Origin: Labedella gwakjiensis
Lineage (GTDB): Bacteria > Actinomycetota > Actinomycetes > Actinomycetales > Microbacteriaceae
Reading direction: 5' to 3'
Length of the DNA stretch: 64,000 bases
Assembly: GCF_003014675.1 (NCBI RefSeq)
Contig: NZ_PYAU01000001.1
Coordinates: forward strand, 3,720,001-3,784,000
Shown here: positions 49,542 through 58,786 of the stretch, piece by piece
Layout: every line of letters begins with the position of its first letter
Numbering within the stretch: position 1 is the first letter of the stretch
Translations under genes and position numbers: made by a program
Notes under the pieces: model-generated
Seen by the model: the letters and a program-made list of their open reading frames with translations, nothing else
Databases searched by the model: none
Told to the model about the DNA's origin: nothing

Positions 49542-51449
49542 TTACTCGGACTGCTTCTTCAGACGCGACGTCAGGCGTGCGCGCGCGTTCTGGTCGAGCT
49601 CGACCTTGCGGATGCGCACCATCTCGGGCGTGACCTCGACGCACTCGTCCTCCCGGGCGAACTCGAGGCTCTCCTCGAGAGTGAGCTGGCGCGACGGCGT
49701 CATCGACTCGAACGTGTCGGAGGTGGACTGACGCATGTTCGTCAGCTTCTTCTCCTTGGTGATGTTCACGTCCATGTCGTCGGCGCGCGAGTTCTCACCG
49801 ATGACCATGCCCTCGTAGACCTCCTCCGTGGGGTTCACGAAGAAGGACATGCGCTCCTGGAGCGCGATGATCGCGAACGGCGTGACCACACCAGAGCGGT
49901 CGGCGACGATCGAGCCGTTCTGACGCGTGACGATGGTGCCGGCCCACTCGCCGTACCCGTGCGAGATCGCGTTGGCGATGCCGGTTCCGCGCGTGATCGT
50001 GAGGAACTCGGTGCGGAAGCCGATGAGACCGCGCGACGGCACGATGAACTCCATGCGGACCCAGCCGGTGCCGTGGTTCGACATGTTGTCCATGCGGCCC
50101 TTGCGGGCGGCGAGGAGCTGCGTGATCGCACCGAGGTGCTCCTCGGGAGCATCGATCGTGAGGTGCTCGTACGGCTCGTGGACCTTGCCGTCGATCCGCT
50201 TCGTGACCACCTGGGGCTTGCCGACGGTGAGCTCGTAACCTTCACGGCGCATCTGCTCGACGAGGATGGCGAGAGCGAGCTCTCCGCGACCCTGGACCTC
50301 CCACGCGTCCGGGCGCCCGATGTCGAGGACCTTGAGCGAGACGTTGCCGATGAGCTCGCGGTCGAGACGGTCCTTGACCATGCGAGCCGTGAGCTTGTGG
50401 CCCTTGACCTTGCCGACGAGCGGCGAGGTGTTGGTGCCGATCGTCATCGAGATCGCCGGGTCGTCGACCGTGATCCCGGGAAGCGGGCGCACGTCGTCCG
50501 GGTCGGCGAGGGTGTCGCCGATCATGATGTCGGCGAAACCGGCGACCGCCACGATGTCGCCAGGACCCGCGCTCTCGGCCGGGTAGCGGTCGAGTGCCTT
50601 CGTGATCATGAGCTCGGTGATGCGCACGTTGTGCACGTCGCCGTCGTGACGGACCCAGGCGACGGTCTGACCCTTCCTGAGCGTGCCGTTGAAGACGCGC
50701 AGGAGGGCGAGACGACCGAGGAACGGCGACGAGTCGAGGTTCGTGACGTGCGCCTGCAGGGGGTGCTCGTCGTCGTAGGTCGGTGCCGGGATGTGCTTCA
50801 GGATCGCGTCGAAGAGCGGTTCGAGATCCTCGCTGTCCGGCAGCGTGCCGTTCTCCGGCTTGTTCTCCGAGGCGCGGCCGGCCTTGCCCGACGCGTAGAC
50901 GACGGGCACGTCGAGGACGGCGTCGAGGTCGAGGTCGGGGACGTCGTCGGCGAGGTCGGACGCGAGACCGATGAGGAGGTCCTGGCTCTCGCTCACGACC
51001 TCGTCGATGCGCGCGTCCGGACGGTCCGTCTTGTTGACGAGCAGGATGACGGGGAGCTTGGCCTCGAGCGCCTTGCGCAGCACGAAGCGCGTCTGGGGCA
51101 GCGGGCCCTCGCTCGCGTCGACGAGGAGGCACACGCCGTCGACCATGGACAGACCGCGCTCGACCTCTCCACCGAAGTCGGCGTGGCCGGGCGTGTCGAT
51201 CACGTTGATCGTGACGGGACCGTCCGTCGCGTGGACACCGTTGTATGAGATCGCCGTGTTCTTGGCGAGGATCGTGATGCCCTTCTCACGCTCGAGCTCG
51301 TTCGAGTCCATGGCGCGATCCTCGAGGTGCGCGTGCGCCTCGAAGGAGTTGGTCTGACGGAGCATGGCGTCGACGAGAGTCGTCTTGCCGTGGTCGACGT
51401 GTGCGACGATCGCCACGTTCCGTAGGTCATTACGTGTGGCGATCGCCAT
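49542..51449 (-). CDS. typA: Ribosome-associated GTPase TypA/BipA
   Basis: The 635-residue translational GTPase has G1 AHVDHGKTT near residue 15, G2/G3 [12 protein letters not shown]4 NKTDRPDA and the TypA C-terminal domain with [20 protein letters not shown] and [17 protein letters not shown]. It binds the ribosome and assists subunit assembly and stress adaptation. The ATG at 51449 is chosen because AGGGA lies 7 nt upstream; the frame extends to 51536 but that part overlaps the ABC ATPase gene. Only 4 bp separate the upstream ABC ATPase stop and this start, so the two are likely cotranscribed. Confidence 0.96.
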   Translation of the reverse strand: MAIATRNDLRNVAIVAHVDHGKTTLVDAMLRQTNSFEAHAHLEDRAMDSNELEREKGITILAKNTAISYNGVHATDGPVTINVIDTPGHADFGGEVERGLSMVDGVCLLVDASEGPLPQTRFVLRKALEAKLPVILLVNKTDRPDARIDEVVSESQDLLIGLASDLADDVPDLDLDAVLDVPVVYASGKAGRASENKPENGTLPDSEDLEPLFDAILKHIPAPTYDDEHPLQAHVTNLDSSPFLGRLALLRVFNGTLRKGQTVAWVRHDGDVHNVRITELMITKALDRYPAESAGPGDIVAVAGFADIMIGDTLADPDDVRPLPGITVDDPAISMTIGTNTSPLVGKVKGHKLTARMVKDRLDRELIGNVSLKVLDIGRPDAWEVQGRGELALAILVEQMRREGYELTVGKPQVVTKRIDGKVHEPYEHLTIDAPEEHLGAITQLLAARKGRMDNMSNHGTGWVRMEFIVPSRGLIGFRTEFLTITRGTGIANAISHGYGEWAGTIVTRQNGSIVADRSGVVTPFAIIALQERMSFFVNPTEEVYEGMVIGENSRADDMDVNITKEKKLTNMRQSTSDTFESMTPSRQLTLEESLEFAREDECVEVTPEMVRIRKVELDQNARARLTSRLKKQSE

Positions 51450-51453
51450 AGTG

Positions 51454-53175
51454 CTATCCCTGGTCCTTCTGCTTGGCTTGGTGTCGCGCCTCGCGCCGAG
51501 CACGCTGCTCGGCCGGATCAGGCACAGGAACGGCACTGATGAGGCGCTGGGTGTAAGGGTCTTCGGGCGCGCGGAGGATCTGATCCCCCGTGCCCTGCTC
51601 CACGAGTTTACCCTGCCGCATCACCGCGATGCGGTGAGAGAGCCGATCCACCACCGCGAGGTCGTGGCTGATGAAGAGGCACGCGAACTGCAACTGGTGC
51701 TGCAGCTCCTGCAGCAGGTCGAGGAAACGGGCCTGCACGGAGACGTCGAGCGCGCTCGTCGGCTCGTCGGCGACGAGCAGTTCCGGGTGCAGGGCGAGGG
51801 CTCGAGCGATGCCGACGCGCTGCTTCTGTCCACCCGAGAGCTCGTGCGGGAACCGGTTGCGGTAGCTCGTCGGGAGCTCGACCTGCTCGAGCAGCGTCTG
51901 GACGCGCTTGTCGAGGTCGGCGCCCTTGGCCTCGCCCGCGAGGAAGATCGGCTCCCCGATCGACTCGCCGATGGGCATACGCGGGTTGAGCGACGACGCC
52001 GGGTCCTGGAACACGATGCCGGCCTTGCGACGCAGCGGCTTCAGGTCCTTCATCGACGCGTTCGAGAGGTCGACGCCGCACGAGACGAGGGTGCCCGACA
52101 CGATCGGGAGGAGGCCGACGGCCGCGCGCCCGAGGGTCGTCTTGCCGGAGCCCGACTCCCCCACGAGCCCGACGATCTCGCCGGGGTAGACGTCGAGGTC
52201 GATCCCGTCCGCCGCACGGAAGGCGGGGATGCGCCCGCGCTTCGGGTACTCGATCGCCACGTCGGAGAATGACAGCACGGGCTCGCGCTTGCCCTCGAGT
52301 GCCTCCTCGAGTCGCTCGGTGACCTCGACGTCGCCGCGGCCCAGGTGAGGGACAGCTGCGAGGAGCTGCTGCGTGTACGGGTGCTGCGGCGACGTGAAGA
52401 TCTCGGAGACCGTCCCGCCTTCCACGACGACGCCGTTCTTCATCACGAGCACGCGGTCCGCGAGGTCCGCGACGACGCCCATGTCGTGCGTGATGAGGAT
52501 GATGGCGGAGTCGAGTCGCTCGCGCAGGTCGCGCATGAGGTCGAGGATCTCGGCCTGCACCGTCACGTCGAGAGCCGTCGTCGGCTCATCGGCGACGAGG
52601 AGGAGCGGGTCGCACGAGATCGACTGCGCGATCATGGCGCGCTGGCGCTGGCCACCCGAGAGCTGGTGGGGGAACTTATCGTATGACTGCTCCGGGTTCG
52701 GCATCTCCACCATGGTGAGGAGCTCGATGGCCCGCGTCTTCGCCTCGGCCGGCGACAGGTCGAAGTGCGACCGCAGCGCCTCGCTGATCTGGAAGCCCAC
52801 CGTGTAGACCGGGTTCAGGGCCGTCATGGGCTCCTGGAAGATCGTGGCGATCTGGTTTCCGCGGATCTTGCGGAGCTCGTAGTCGGGTACGCCGTTGAGC
52901 TCGCGTTCGAGCAGCTTGATCGAGCCGGTGACGCGGGCGTTCTGCGGCAGCAGACCGAGGAGCGCCATGGTGCTCGTGCTCTTTCCGGAACCGGACTCGC
53001 CGACGATGGCGAGCACCTCGCCGCGCCGCACGACGTAGTTCATGTCGATGGCGGCCGGGTACAGCTCGCCCTCGACCCAGAAGTCGACGTTGAGACCCTC
53101 GACGGCGAGGACCGTCTCGGGGGTGGCCGCCGGCTCGCCCTGAGGCGTGCCGTCGAGGAGTGCTGAGTTAGACAT
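51454..53175 (-). CDS. Dipeptide/oligopeptide ABC transporter ATPase, fused DppD-DppF type
   Basis: The 573-residue protein has two ABC cassettes. The first has Walker A GESGSGKST (59-67), LSGGQRQRAM signature and LLVADEPTTALDV; the second repeats these with GESGSGKTT near residue 340, LSGGQKQRVGIARAL and LLVADEPTSALDV. Both ABC sites look intact. It would power the peptide permease encoded at 53873-56480, but the PH-domain gene at 53207-53827, on the opposite strand, lies between them. The ATG at 53175 is preferred over 53208, which would overlap that gene. The stop is 4 bp from the typA start. Confidence 0.93.
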   Translation of the reverse strand: MSNSALLDGTPQGEPAATPETVLAVEGLNVDFWVEGELYPAAIDMNYVVRRGEVLAIVGESGSGKSTSTMALLGLLPQNARVTGSIKLLERELNGVPDYELRKIRGNQIATIFQEPMTALNPVYTVGFQISEALRSHFDLSPAEAKTRAIELLTMVEMPNPEQSYDKFPHQLSGGQRQRAMIAQSISCDPLLLVADEPTTALDVTVQAEILDLMRDLRERLDSAIILITHDMGVVADLADRVLVMKNGVVVEGGTVSEIFTSPQHPYTQQLLAAVPHLGRGDVEVTERLEEALEGKREPVLSFSDVAIEYPKRGRIPAFRAADGIDLDVYPGEIVGLVGESGSGKTTLGRAAVGLLPIVSGTLVSCGVDLSNASMKDLKPLRRKAGIVFQDPASSLNPRMPIGESIGEPIFLAGEAKGADLDKRVQTLLEQVELPTSYRNRFPHELSGGQKQRVGIARALALHPELLVADEPTSALDVSVQARFLDLLQELQHQLQFACLFISHDLAVVDRLSHRIAVMRQGKLVEQGTGDQILRAPEDPYTQRLISAVPVPDPAEQRARREARHQAKQKDQG

Positions 53176-53206
53176 CGCGTCGATTCCCATCTGCAAAGCT
53201 GGAGTC

Positions 53207-53827
53207 ATGTCGAGTTTGCCGAGTCAAGAGGTCCGTTTCCGCCCGCTGTTCGGTCGGATCCTGACCATGGTCGTGGCGGCCGTGTGCGCCGCCGGTCTGG
53301 TGGGTGTGCTGCTCACGGGCGACCTCGTGACGATCGCGCGGACGCTGCCGGCGACCCTTCTGCTGGCCGTCGCGTGCTGGGCGCTCTTCTGGCGACCCGG
53401 CATGAGCGTTCGCCCCGAGGGCGTCGAGGTCGTGAACATCGTCCGCACCTGGTCGATCGCGTGGCCCGCTATCGAGAGCCTCGACACGCGCTACGCGCTC
53501 ACGATCCGCGCGGGCGGACGCCGCATCTCCGTGTGGGCCGCTCCGGCGCCCGGCGTCCGCGGCGCCACCGCGCTGCACCGGAACGACGTATCGAACCTGC
53601 GCGAGAGCGCCTACGCCGGCGAGGCCGTGAGGCCGGGCGATGCGGTGAACACGCCCTCCGGCCAGGCCGCCGAGATCGTGCGAACGCACTGGGAGTCCCT
53701 CAGAGACGCCGGTCACCTGGACTCCGGCACGGTCGAACCGGGCTCGGTCCGAGCGACGTGGCACGTCGCGACGATCGTCCTGATCTCGGCGCTGCTCGTC
53801 GCGACCGTCCTCGGAGCGCTCCTCTGA
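53207..53827 (+). CDS. Membrane-anchored PH-domain protein
   Basis: The 206-residue protein has two membrane spans near the N-terminus (about 19-37 and 43-60), a bacterial PH-like domain (about 65-150: PGMSVRPEGVEVVNIVRTWSIAWPAIE, RRISVWAAP) and a C-terminal span (about 180-203). It matches the actinobacterial bPH6/PF10756 style. Function is unknown. It is the only plus-strand gene inside an otherwise minus-strand peptide-transport cluster, divergent from the ABC ATPase gene (31 bp apart) and convergent with oppC. Confidence 0.85.
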   Translation: MSSLPSQEVRFRPLFGRILTMVVAAVCAAGLVGVLLTGDLVTIARTLPATLLLAVACWALFWRPGMSVRPEGVEVVNIVRTWSIAWPAIESLDTRYALTIRAGGRRISVWAAPAPGVRGATALHRNDVSNLRESAYAGEAVRPGDAVNTPSGQAAEIVRTHWESLRDAGHLDSGTVEPGSVRATWHVATIVLISALLVATVLGALL

Positions 53828-53872
53828 CGAGAGGCGCCACGAGGCTCGCGACGTGAACGTGGTGACGGACAT

Positions 53873-54946
53873 CTAGTTCGTCGCAGGCTTCACGCGAGAC
53901 GACGACGCCTTCTTGGCGGCCGCCCGGGCGAGCGCCTTCGGCGACGGCATCTTCTTCTGGCGCGGGTCGAACGCGTCGCGCAGACCGTCGCCGATGAAGT
54001 TGACGCACAGCGCGATGATGATGATGAAGAGACCGGGCCACCAGAAGAGCCACGGGCGCGTCGCGAAGGCCGCCTGATTCTCGGAGATGATGAGACCGAG
54101 CGACGTGTCGGGGAAGCGCACGCCGTAGCCGAGGAAGCTCAGCGCCGTCTCGGCCAGGATCGCACTCGCCATGAGCAGCGTCGCCGCCACGATGATCACG
54201 CCGACCGAGTTCGGCAGGATGTGCTTGAAGATGATCCGGCGGTCGCTCGCGCCCGAGACACGGGCGGCGTCCACGAATTCCCGTTCACGCAGCGAGAGGA
54301 ACTCGCCGCGCACGAGCCGCGCGAGTCCCGTCCAGGAGAACAGACCGAGGAAGATGCCGAGCAGAGCGGCGCCGAGGCCACCCACCGCGCGGCCCACGAC
54401 CGCACCGACCACGATGTACGGGATCGTGATGATGACGTCGGTGAAGCGCATGAGGGCCGTGTCGACCCAGCCGCGGTAATAGCCGGCGAGGGCCCCGAAG
54501 AGCACACCGATGAGGGTCCCGACGAACCCGACGATCACCATGATCATGAGCGACTGCTGCGCCCCGCGCATGACGACAGCGAAGATGTCGTGACCGACCT
54601 GGTCCTGGCCGAAGGGGTGCAGTCCGATGCCGAATCCCGGACCGGGGACGAGGTTCAGGGTCGGGCGACCGTTGTCGACGAGGTCGGGCGTCTGCGTCCA
54701 GTTCCACTGCCACCACCCGGGGATGCGGATACCGGGAAGAGAGATCCCCACCGAGGTAAACGCGAGGAGCACGACGAACGCGAGCACGATCATCGAGACG
54801 ACGGCCGCGCGGTGGCGGAAGAAACGCTTCCGGACGATCTGACCCTGGCTGAGCCCCTGCGTCTCGCGCTGCTCGATCGAGGTCTCGTCGGGGACGACTC
54901 CGGGCGTGTGCCCGGGTCCGGGCTGTTCGAGGTTGATTTCACTCAT
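53873..54946 (-). CDS. Peptide ABC transporter permease, OppC/DppC type
   Basis: The 357-residue protein has a cytoplasmic N-terminal tail, about six membrane spans and the permease EAA motif EFVDAARVSGASDRRIIFKH. The large first extracytoplasmic loop contains GIGLHPFGQDQVGHDIFA, the OppC signature. It pairs with the OppB-type permease encoded just upstream, whose stop is 1 nt from this ATG. Together they form the membrane pore for peptides delivered by the binding protein at 56666-58480. Confidence 0.95.
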   Translation of the reverse strand: MSEINLEQPGPGHTPGVVPDETSIEQRETQGLSQGQIVRKRFFRHRAAVVSMIVLAFVVLLAFTSVGISLPGIRIPGWWQWNWTQTPDLVDNGRPTLNLVPGPGFGIGLHPFGQDQVGHDIFAVVMRGAQQSLMIMVIVGFVGTLIGVLFGALAGYYRGWVDTALMRFTDVIITIPYIVVGAVVGRAVGGLGAALLGIFLGLFSWTGLARLVRGEFLSLREREFVDAARVSGASDRRIIFKHILPNSVGVIIVAATLLMASAILAETALSFLGYGVRFPDTSLGLIISENQAAFATRPWLFWWPGLFIIIIALCVNFIGDGLRDAFDPRQKKMPSPKALARAAAKKASSSRVKPATN

Positions 54947-54947
54947 G

Positions 54948-56480
54948 TCAGGACACCCTGATTCTCGGGTCGAGGGCCGCGTACAACAGATCGGCCACGA
55001 GGTTGAAGACGACGGCGAGGAGGCCGGTCACGACGAAGAACGCCATGACGGGACCGGGGTCCTGGCTGTTCAGGCCCTTCTGGAAGAGCTGACCCATCCC
55101 CGACCATCCGAAGACGTACTCGGTGATGACCGCACCGCCGATGAGCGCGCCGATGTCGAGAGCGATGATCGTCGTGATGGGGATCATCGCGTTGCGCAGC
55201 GCGTGGCGCACCACGACGGTGCGCTGCGTCAGACCCTTCGACCGCGCAGTCCGGATGTAGTCCTGGTTCATGACCTCGAGCATGCTCGCACGGGTGTACC
55301 GCGTGAGGCTCGCGAAGGAGATCAGGATGATCGCGATCGTGGGCAGCAGGAGGTGCGTGAACGTGTCGATGCCCTGGATCCAGAAGTTGCCGCCGAGGTT
55401 CGGGGTCTGCGATCCGACGGTCGCGATCGGTCGGCCGCCCACACGCGAGGAGCCGACGTACGAGCTCCACCACAGCAGGTAGCAGTCGAGGGCGATGACG
55501 CCGCCGACGACGAACGCGACGATGGCGGACGTCCGAGCCGACGCACCGCGGTCCTTCCCGCCGAGGACGAAGCCGATGACGGCACCGACCAGAACCGTGA
55601 GGACCGCGAGCCCGATGAAGAGCGGGAGCGTCATGTAGGCGTATAGGAAGTAGTACACGGGGAAGTAGAGCACCACACCGAGGGCAGCCGTCACGAGGGC
55701 CGCGATGAGCGCCTTCCGGTTCTTGAGTCCGACCGAGATCGCCGTGACCCCGAACGCCGCCGCTGCGGCGGTGAGGATGACGCCGACGGGACCGATGGAC
55801 GGGGTGGAGAACCAGTCGACCGCGTTGAAGTAGACGAGCAGGGCCGCCGTGGCGACCGCACCCACCGCGAACGAGGTCCAGCGACGCTTCAGGCTGCCGC
55901 CGACCACCGAGAACCAGAAGAAGCCCGACAACACTGTCAAGCCGACGATCACGGGGATGCCGATGGAGGGATCACTCAGCCAGTCGTTGAATCCGATGGC
56001 CACGAACTGCTTGAGCAGCACGGCGACCCAGAAGATCGGGAGCGAGAAGAAGAGGAACGAGAAGAAGGTGACCACGTAGTCGTATCCGCTGTACTGGCGG
56101 AGAGCGGTCGTGATGCCGACGATGATGCCGAGGATGATCGCGAGGATCTGGGCGACGGTGACGAGCTGGATCGTCGAGCCGATGGCCTGCGAGAGGAGCG
56201 TCGTGATCGGAAGGCCCTGGATGCTCGTTCCGAAGTCGCACTGGCCGATGAAGCACTTGCCGACACCCGCGAGCCACAGGAAGTAGCGGAAGAAGACGGG
56301 GACGTCGAGGTCGAGGAGGTTCGATCGAGCCTCCATGAGCTGCGCCTTGTTCGGCGCGTTGCCCTCACGCAGATCCTTGAGGGGATCCACCGCAGCCCAC
56401 GTGAGCATGTACATCACGAACGTGGCTGCGAGGAGGACGAAGAAGGCGGCGATCAGTCGCCTGGTGATGAATGAAGCCAT
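54948..56480 (-). CDS. Peptide ABC transporter permease, OppB/DppB type with about 175 extra residues
   Basis: This 510-residue permease is far longer than usual OppB proteins (about 310-340). N-terminal (1-168) and C-terminal (about 350-510) parts match OppB/DppB: FGTSIQGLPITTLLSQAIG, HLLLPTIAIILISFASLTRY, EAA region DYIRTARSKGL (407-417) and EYVFGWSGMGQLF. Between them, residues about 170-345 form an insertion with about six to seven additional hydrophobic segments that I do not recognise. The ATG at 56480 begins MASFITRRLIAAFF; the longer frame to 56558 lacks support. It is cotranslated with oppC (1-nt gap) and separated from the binding-protein gene by a strong hairpin. Confidence 0.9.
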   Translation of the reverse strand: MASFITRRLIAAFFVLLAATFVMYMLTWAAVDPLKDLREGNAPNKAQLMEARSNLLDLDVPVFFRYFLWLAGVGKCFIGQCDFGTSIQGLPITTLLSQAIGSTIQLVTVAQILAIILGIIVGITTALRQYSGYDYVVTFFSFLFFSLPIFWVAVLLKQFVAIGFNDWLSDPSIGIPVIVGLTVLSGFFWFSVVGGSLKRRWTSFAVGAVATAALLVYFNAVDWFSTPSIGPVGVILTAAAAAFGVTAISVGLKNRKALIAALVTAALGVVLYFPVYYFLYAYMTLPLFIGLAVLTVLVGAVIGFVLGGKDRGASARTSAIVAFVVGGVIALDCYLLWWSSYVGSSRVGGRPIATVGSQTPNLGGNFWIQGIDTFTHLLLPTIAIILISFASLTRYTRASMLEVMNQDYIRTARSKGLTQRTVVVRHALRNAMIPITTIIALDIGALIGGAVITEYVFGWSGMGQLFQKGLNSQDPGPVMAFFVVTGLLAVVFNLVADLLYAALDPRIRVS

Positions 56481-56596
56481 GGGGATGGCTACCTGCCAAT
56501 CTCGAGGGGGCCGCCCGTCGGCGTTCCGGCACACGGGTCGCGTGTGGTTCGGAGCCAAACTACCGCAGGATCGTGCGGGTGGCGGCGGTCATGGAT

Positions 56597-56630
56597 CGGG
56601 GCGCTGGGTCCGTGTGGACCCAGCGCCCCG
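56597..56630 (-). terminator. 15-bp hairpin between the peptide-binding protein gene and oppB
   Basis: Arms 56597-56611 and 56616-56630 are perfect with a GTGT loop. It lies 36 nt past the binding-protein stop, inside what should be one transport operon. It probably causes partial termination or protects the upstream message, giving excess binding protein over permease. No U tract follows. Confidence 0.7.
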
Positions 56631-56665
56631 ACTGAGGGGTTACCTACTCAGCCAGACGAGACGTC

Positions 56666-58480
56666 TCAGCTGGCGGGAACCTCCCACTCCGTGATGTTCC
56701 AGAAGATGGTCGGAGCGAGGATCGACGGGTCGATCCCGGTCACTGCCGACTCGTTGTAGGCCGTGACGGCCGGGAACTGGAAGATCGTGGCACCGTAGTA
56801 GTTGTCCCAGATGATCTTGTCGAGCTCCTGCTGGAGCGCGATCTGTGCGTCAGCGTCGAACTCTCCACCGAGCTCGGCGATGACCGCGTCGGCCTCGGGG
56901 CTCGAGAAGAAGTTCAGGTTGTTGATCGCACCGGTCTGGAACGTCGGGCCCGACGAGGTGACGCCGAGGCTCGTGGACTGCCATCCGAAGAGCGAGGCGT
57001 CGTAGGCGCCCGGCGTGCCGAGCAGTCCACCCCAGTCCTCGCTGCCGCAGTCGGTCACGTTGAAGCCGGCCTCAGCAGCCTGCGACTGGATGAGCTGGAA
57101 CTCGTTGACGCGACGCGGGTTGTTCGATGCGTAGAGGATGCAGACCTCGGGGTTGGTGACCCCGGCCTCGGCGAGGAGCGCCTTGGCGCCCTCGACGTCG
57201 ACATCGGCGTACGCGTCCGAGCCGTTGCCGGCGATGGAGTCGTCGTAGCCCTCGGCACCCGGGACGAAGATCTGCGAGTCACGCGTGGTCGCGTCGTCGC
57301 CGACGATCGGCTTGATGAGCTTGTCGATGATCTCCTGGCGCGGGATCACCTTCATGAAGGCCTCACGCACCTTGGGGTCGTCGAAGTGACCGCTCTTCGA
57401 GTTCTCGAACTGGAGGTCGAGGTGCTCGTAGGTTCCCTCGGAGCCCGTGAGGACGGTCGCGCTGTCGATGGCGTCGAGCGCCTCGACGACGTCGGTCGTG
57501 GCCTGCGGGGAGATCACGTCGACCTCGCCGTTCTCGAGCGCCGACACCGCGGCGTTCGGGTCCGGGATGAAGCGGACGGTGACCTCGGCGATGTTCGGCT
57601 GACGGTCGCCCGTGTACTCCTCGTTCGCCGTGAGGGTGATGAACTGGTCGGCCTGGAAGTCGCTGATCACGTACGGGCCGCTCGAGAGGTAGAGCTCCTC
57701 GTCGGACGGGAGCTCCGTGAAGTTGAAGCCCGTGTTCCAGAAGTTGGAGATCGAGGCGAGCGACGCCGCGTCGTTGTCCTGGATCGCCGTGACGAGAGCG
57801 TCCTCGGCCTCGGCGTTGTCGTCGATGCCGAGAGCGTTCTTCGCGACGACGTGCGCCGGAAGCATCGGCGGGAGGTCGAGCTCCCAGTCGACCCACGGGG
57901 TCGTGTAGGTGAGCGTCATCGACTTGCCGTCTTCGCTGATCTCGGGCACGTCCTGCACGAGGCCGAGACCCGTGTCGGGCTGCGCGCCGGAGTCGAAGTA
58001 GACGATGTCCGTCGGGAAGTCGTCCGTGAACTCACCCGTGTCAGGGTCCGTGAACTCGCTCGGGTCGAAGTCCGGCGTGTCGAGGGCACGCGAGTTGGCC
58101 GCCCAGCCGAGCAGGAGGTCTCCGGCGTCGATGGCGGTGCCGTCGGACCACACGGCGTCGTCCGCGACCGTGTACTTGACGACCATCGGGTCCTCCGAGA
58201 CGAGCTCGTAGGTGCCGAAGGAGGTGTCCTTCTGCAGTTCCGGCGTGTTGTCGTAGTACTTGAAGTCGGACAACGTCATCGAGGTGATGTTGTTGTTGGC
58301 GGTGGCGTTACCGAACGACGTGCTCCCGTTGTACGAGTAGAACGCCTGGTTCCACGCAACGTTAACCGACGTGCCCTCATCGAGTCCGGAGTCCTGGGCC
58401 GCGGGGGCCGAGCAACCGGACAGGACGAGAACACCGGTACCGACCGCGGCAGCGACTGCCCCGAATCGAGTGATCTTCAC
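56666..58480 (-). CDS. Peptide-binding lipoprotein of an ABC importer (SBP family 5)
   Basis: The 604-residue protein has a lipobox LSGC with Cys23, so it is membrane-tethered outside the cell. The mature part matches solute-binding family 5: DLLLGWAANSRALDTPDF, SDGTAIDAGD, VISPQATTDV and the C-terminal WDNYYGATIFQFPAVTAYNE. It would bind peptides or other oligomers and deliver them to the OppBC pore. The GTG at 58480 is chosen because AGGAGG lies 4 nt upstream; the longer frame runs into the promoter region. Confidence 0.94.
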   Translation of the reverse strand: MKITRFGAVAAAVGTGVLVLSGCSAPAAQDSGLDEGTSVNVAWNQAFYSYNGSTSFGNATANNNITSMTLSDFKYYDNTPELQKDTSFGTYELVSEDPMVVKYTVADDAVWSDGTAIDAGDLLLGWAANSRALDTPDFDPSEFTDPDTGEFTDDFPTDIVYFDSGAQPDTGLGLVQDVPEISEDGKSMTLTYTTPWVDWELDLPPMLPAHVVAKNALGIDDNAEAEDALVTAIQDNDAASLASISNFWNTGFNFTELPSDEELYLSSGPYVISDFQADQFITLTANEEYTGDRQPNIAEVTVRFIPDPNAAVSALENGEVDVISPQATTDVVEALDAIDSATVLTGSEGTYEHLDLQFENSKSGHFDDPKVREAFMKVIPRQEIIDKLIKPIVGDDATTRDSQIFVPGAEGYDDSIAGNGSDAYADVDVEGAKALLAEAGVTNPEVCILYASNNPRRVNEFQLIQSQAAEAGFNVTDCGSEDWGGLLGTPGAYDASLFGWQSTSLGVTSSGPTFQTGAINNLNFFSSPEADAVIAELGGEFDADAQIALQQELDKIIWDNYYGATIFQFPAVTAYNESAVTGIDPSILAPTIFWNITEWEVPAS

Positions 58481-58553
58481 TGTTCCTCCTGTGCAAAGGT
58501 GTGCGAGCGTCAGCGCACGCCTGTAGGCGCCGCTGCCGCTCTGGATACCAATG

Positions 58554-58583
58554 ACCCTAGGCACCTCCTCCCCCATGGGCCAA
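58554..58583 (-). promoter_or_regulatory. Candidate promoter of the peptide-importer operon
   Basis: On the minus strand TTGGCC (58578-58583) and TAGGGT (58554-58559) are 18 nt apart, leaving a leader of about 65 nt before the GTG at 58480. The match is moderate and no start site is known. Confidence 0.3.
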
Positions 58584-58774
58584 ACCGAGGGGGGATAACG
58601 TTACAAAGCGGTAATCAGGTTTCACGATCGTTGCAGGTTTCGTAGCGAACGCTGCGTCTGGCGCACGATTCGCGCACTAATCACGCGTGGCGCTGCAAAG
58701 TGTGCAATCCGGCGGTCGAATCGAGCATTCGAAACACCCGCGACATGCCGCGCATCGTATGCGCATACGTGGGC

Positions 58775-58780
58775 GAGAAT
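58775..58780 (+). promoter_or_regulatory. -10-like GAGAAT for leaderless CPBP protease mRNA
   Basis: GAGAAT is followed by 6 nt (ggcggg) and the ATG at 58787. The spacing fits the other leaderless starts; the first base departs from TANNNT. Confidence 0.4.
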
Positions 58781-58786
58781 GGCGGG

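Larger units (their letters stand above)
58481..58786. other. 306-bp intergenic region between the peptide-binding protein and CPBP genes
   Basis: This is the longest gap without a gene. It holds the presumed divergent promoters of the peptide-importer operon and the CPBP gene, plus the leader of the binding-protein mRNA. It is noticeably less GC-rich around 58590-58700. I find no RNA gene, no convincing riboswitch and no open frame with a family match in it. Confidence 0.6.

Noticed and set aside
49512-51248. 578-residue plus-strand open frame opposite typA
   Set aside because: Antisense to a complete TypA with all GTPase motifs; no family features of its own.
57386-58645. 419-residue plus-strand open frame opposite the peptide-binding protein
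   Set aside because: Antisense shadow; the minus strand has a lipobox, a strong ribosome-binding site and family 5 motifs.
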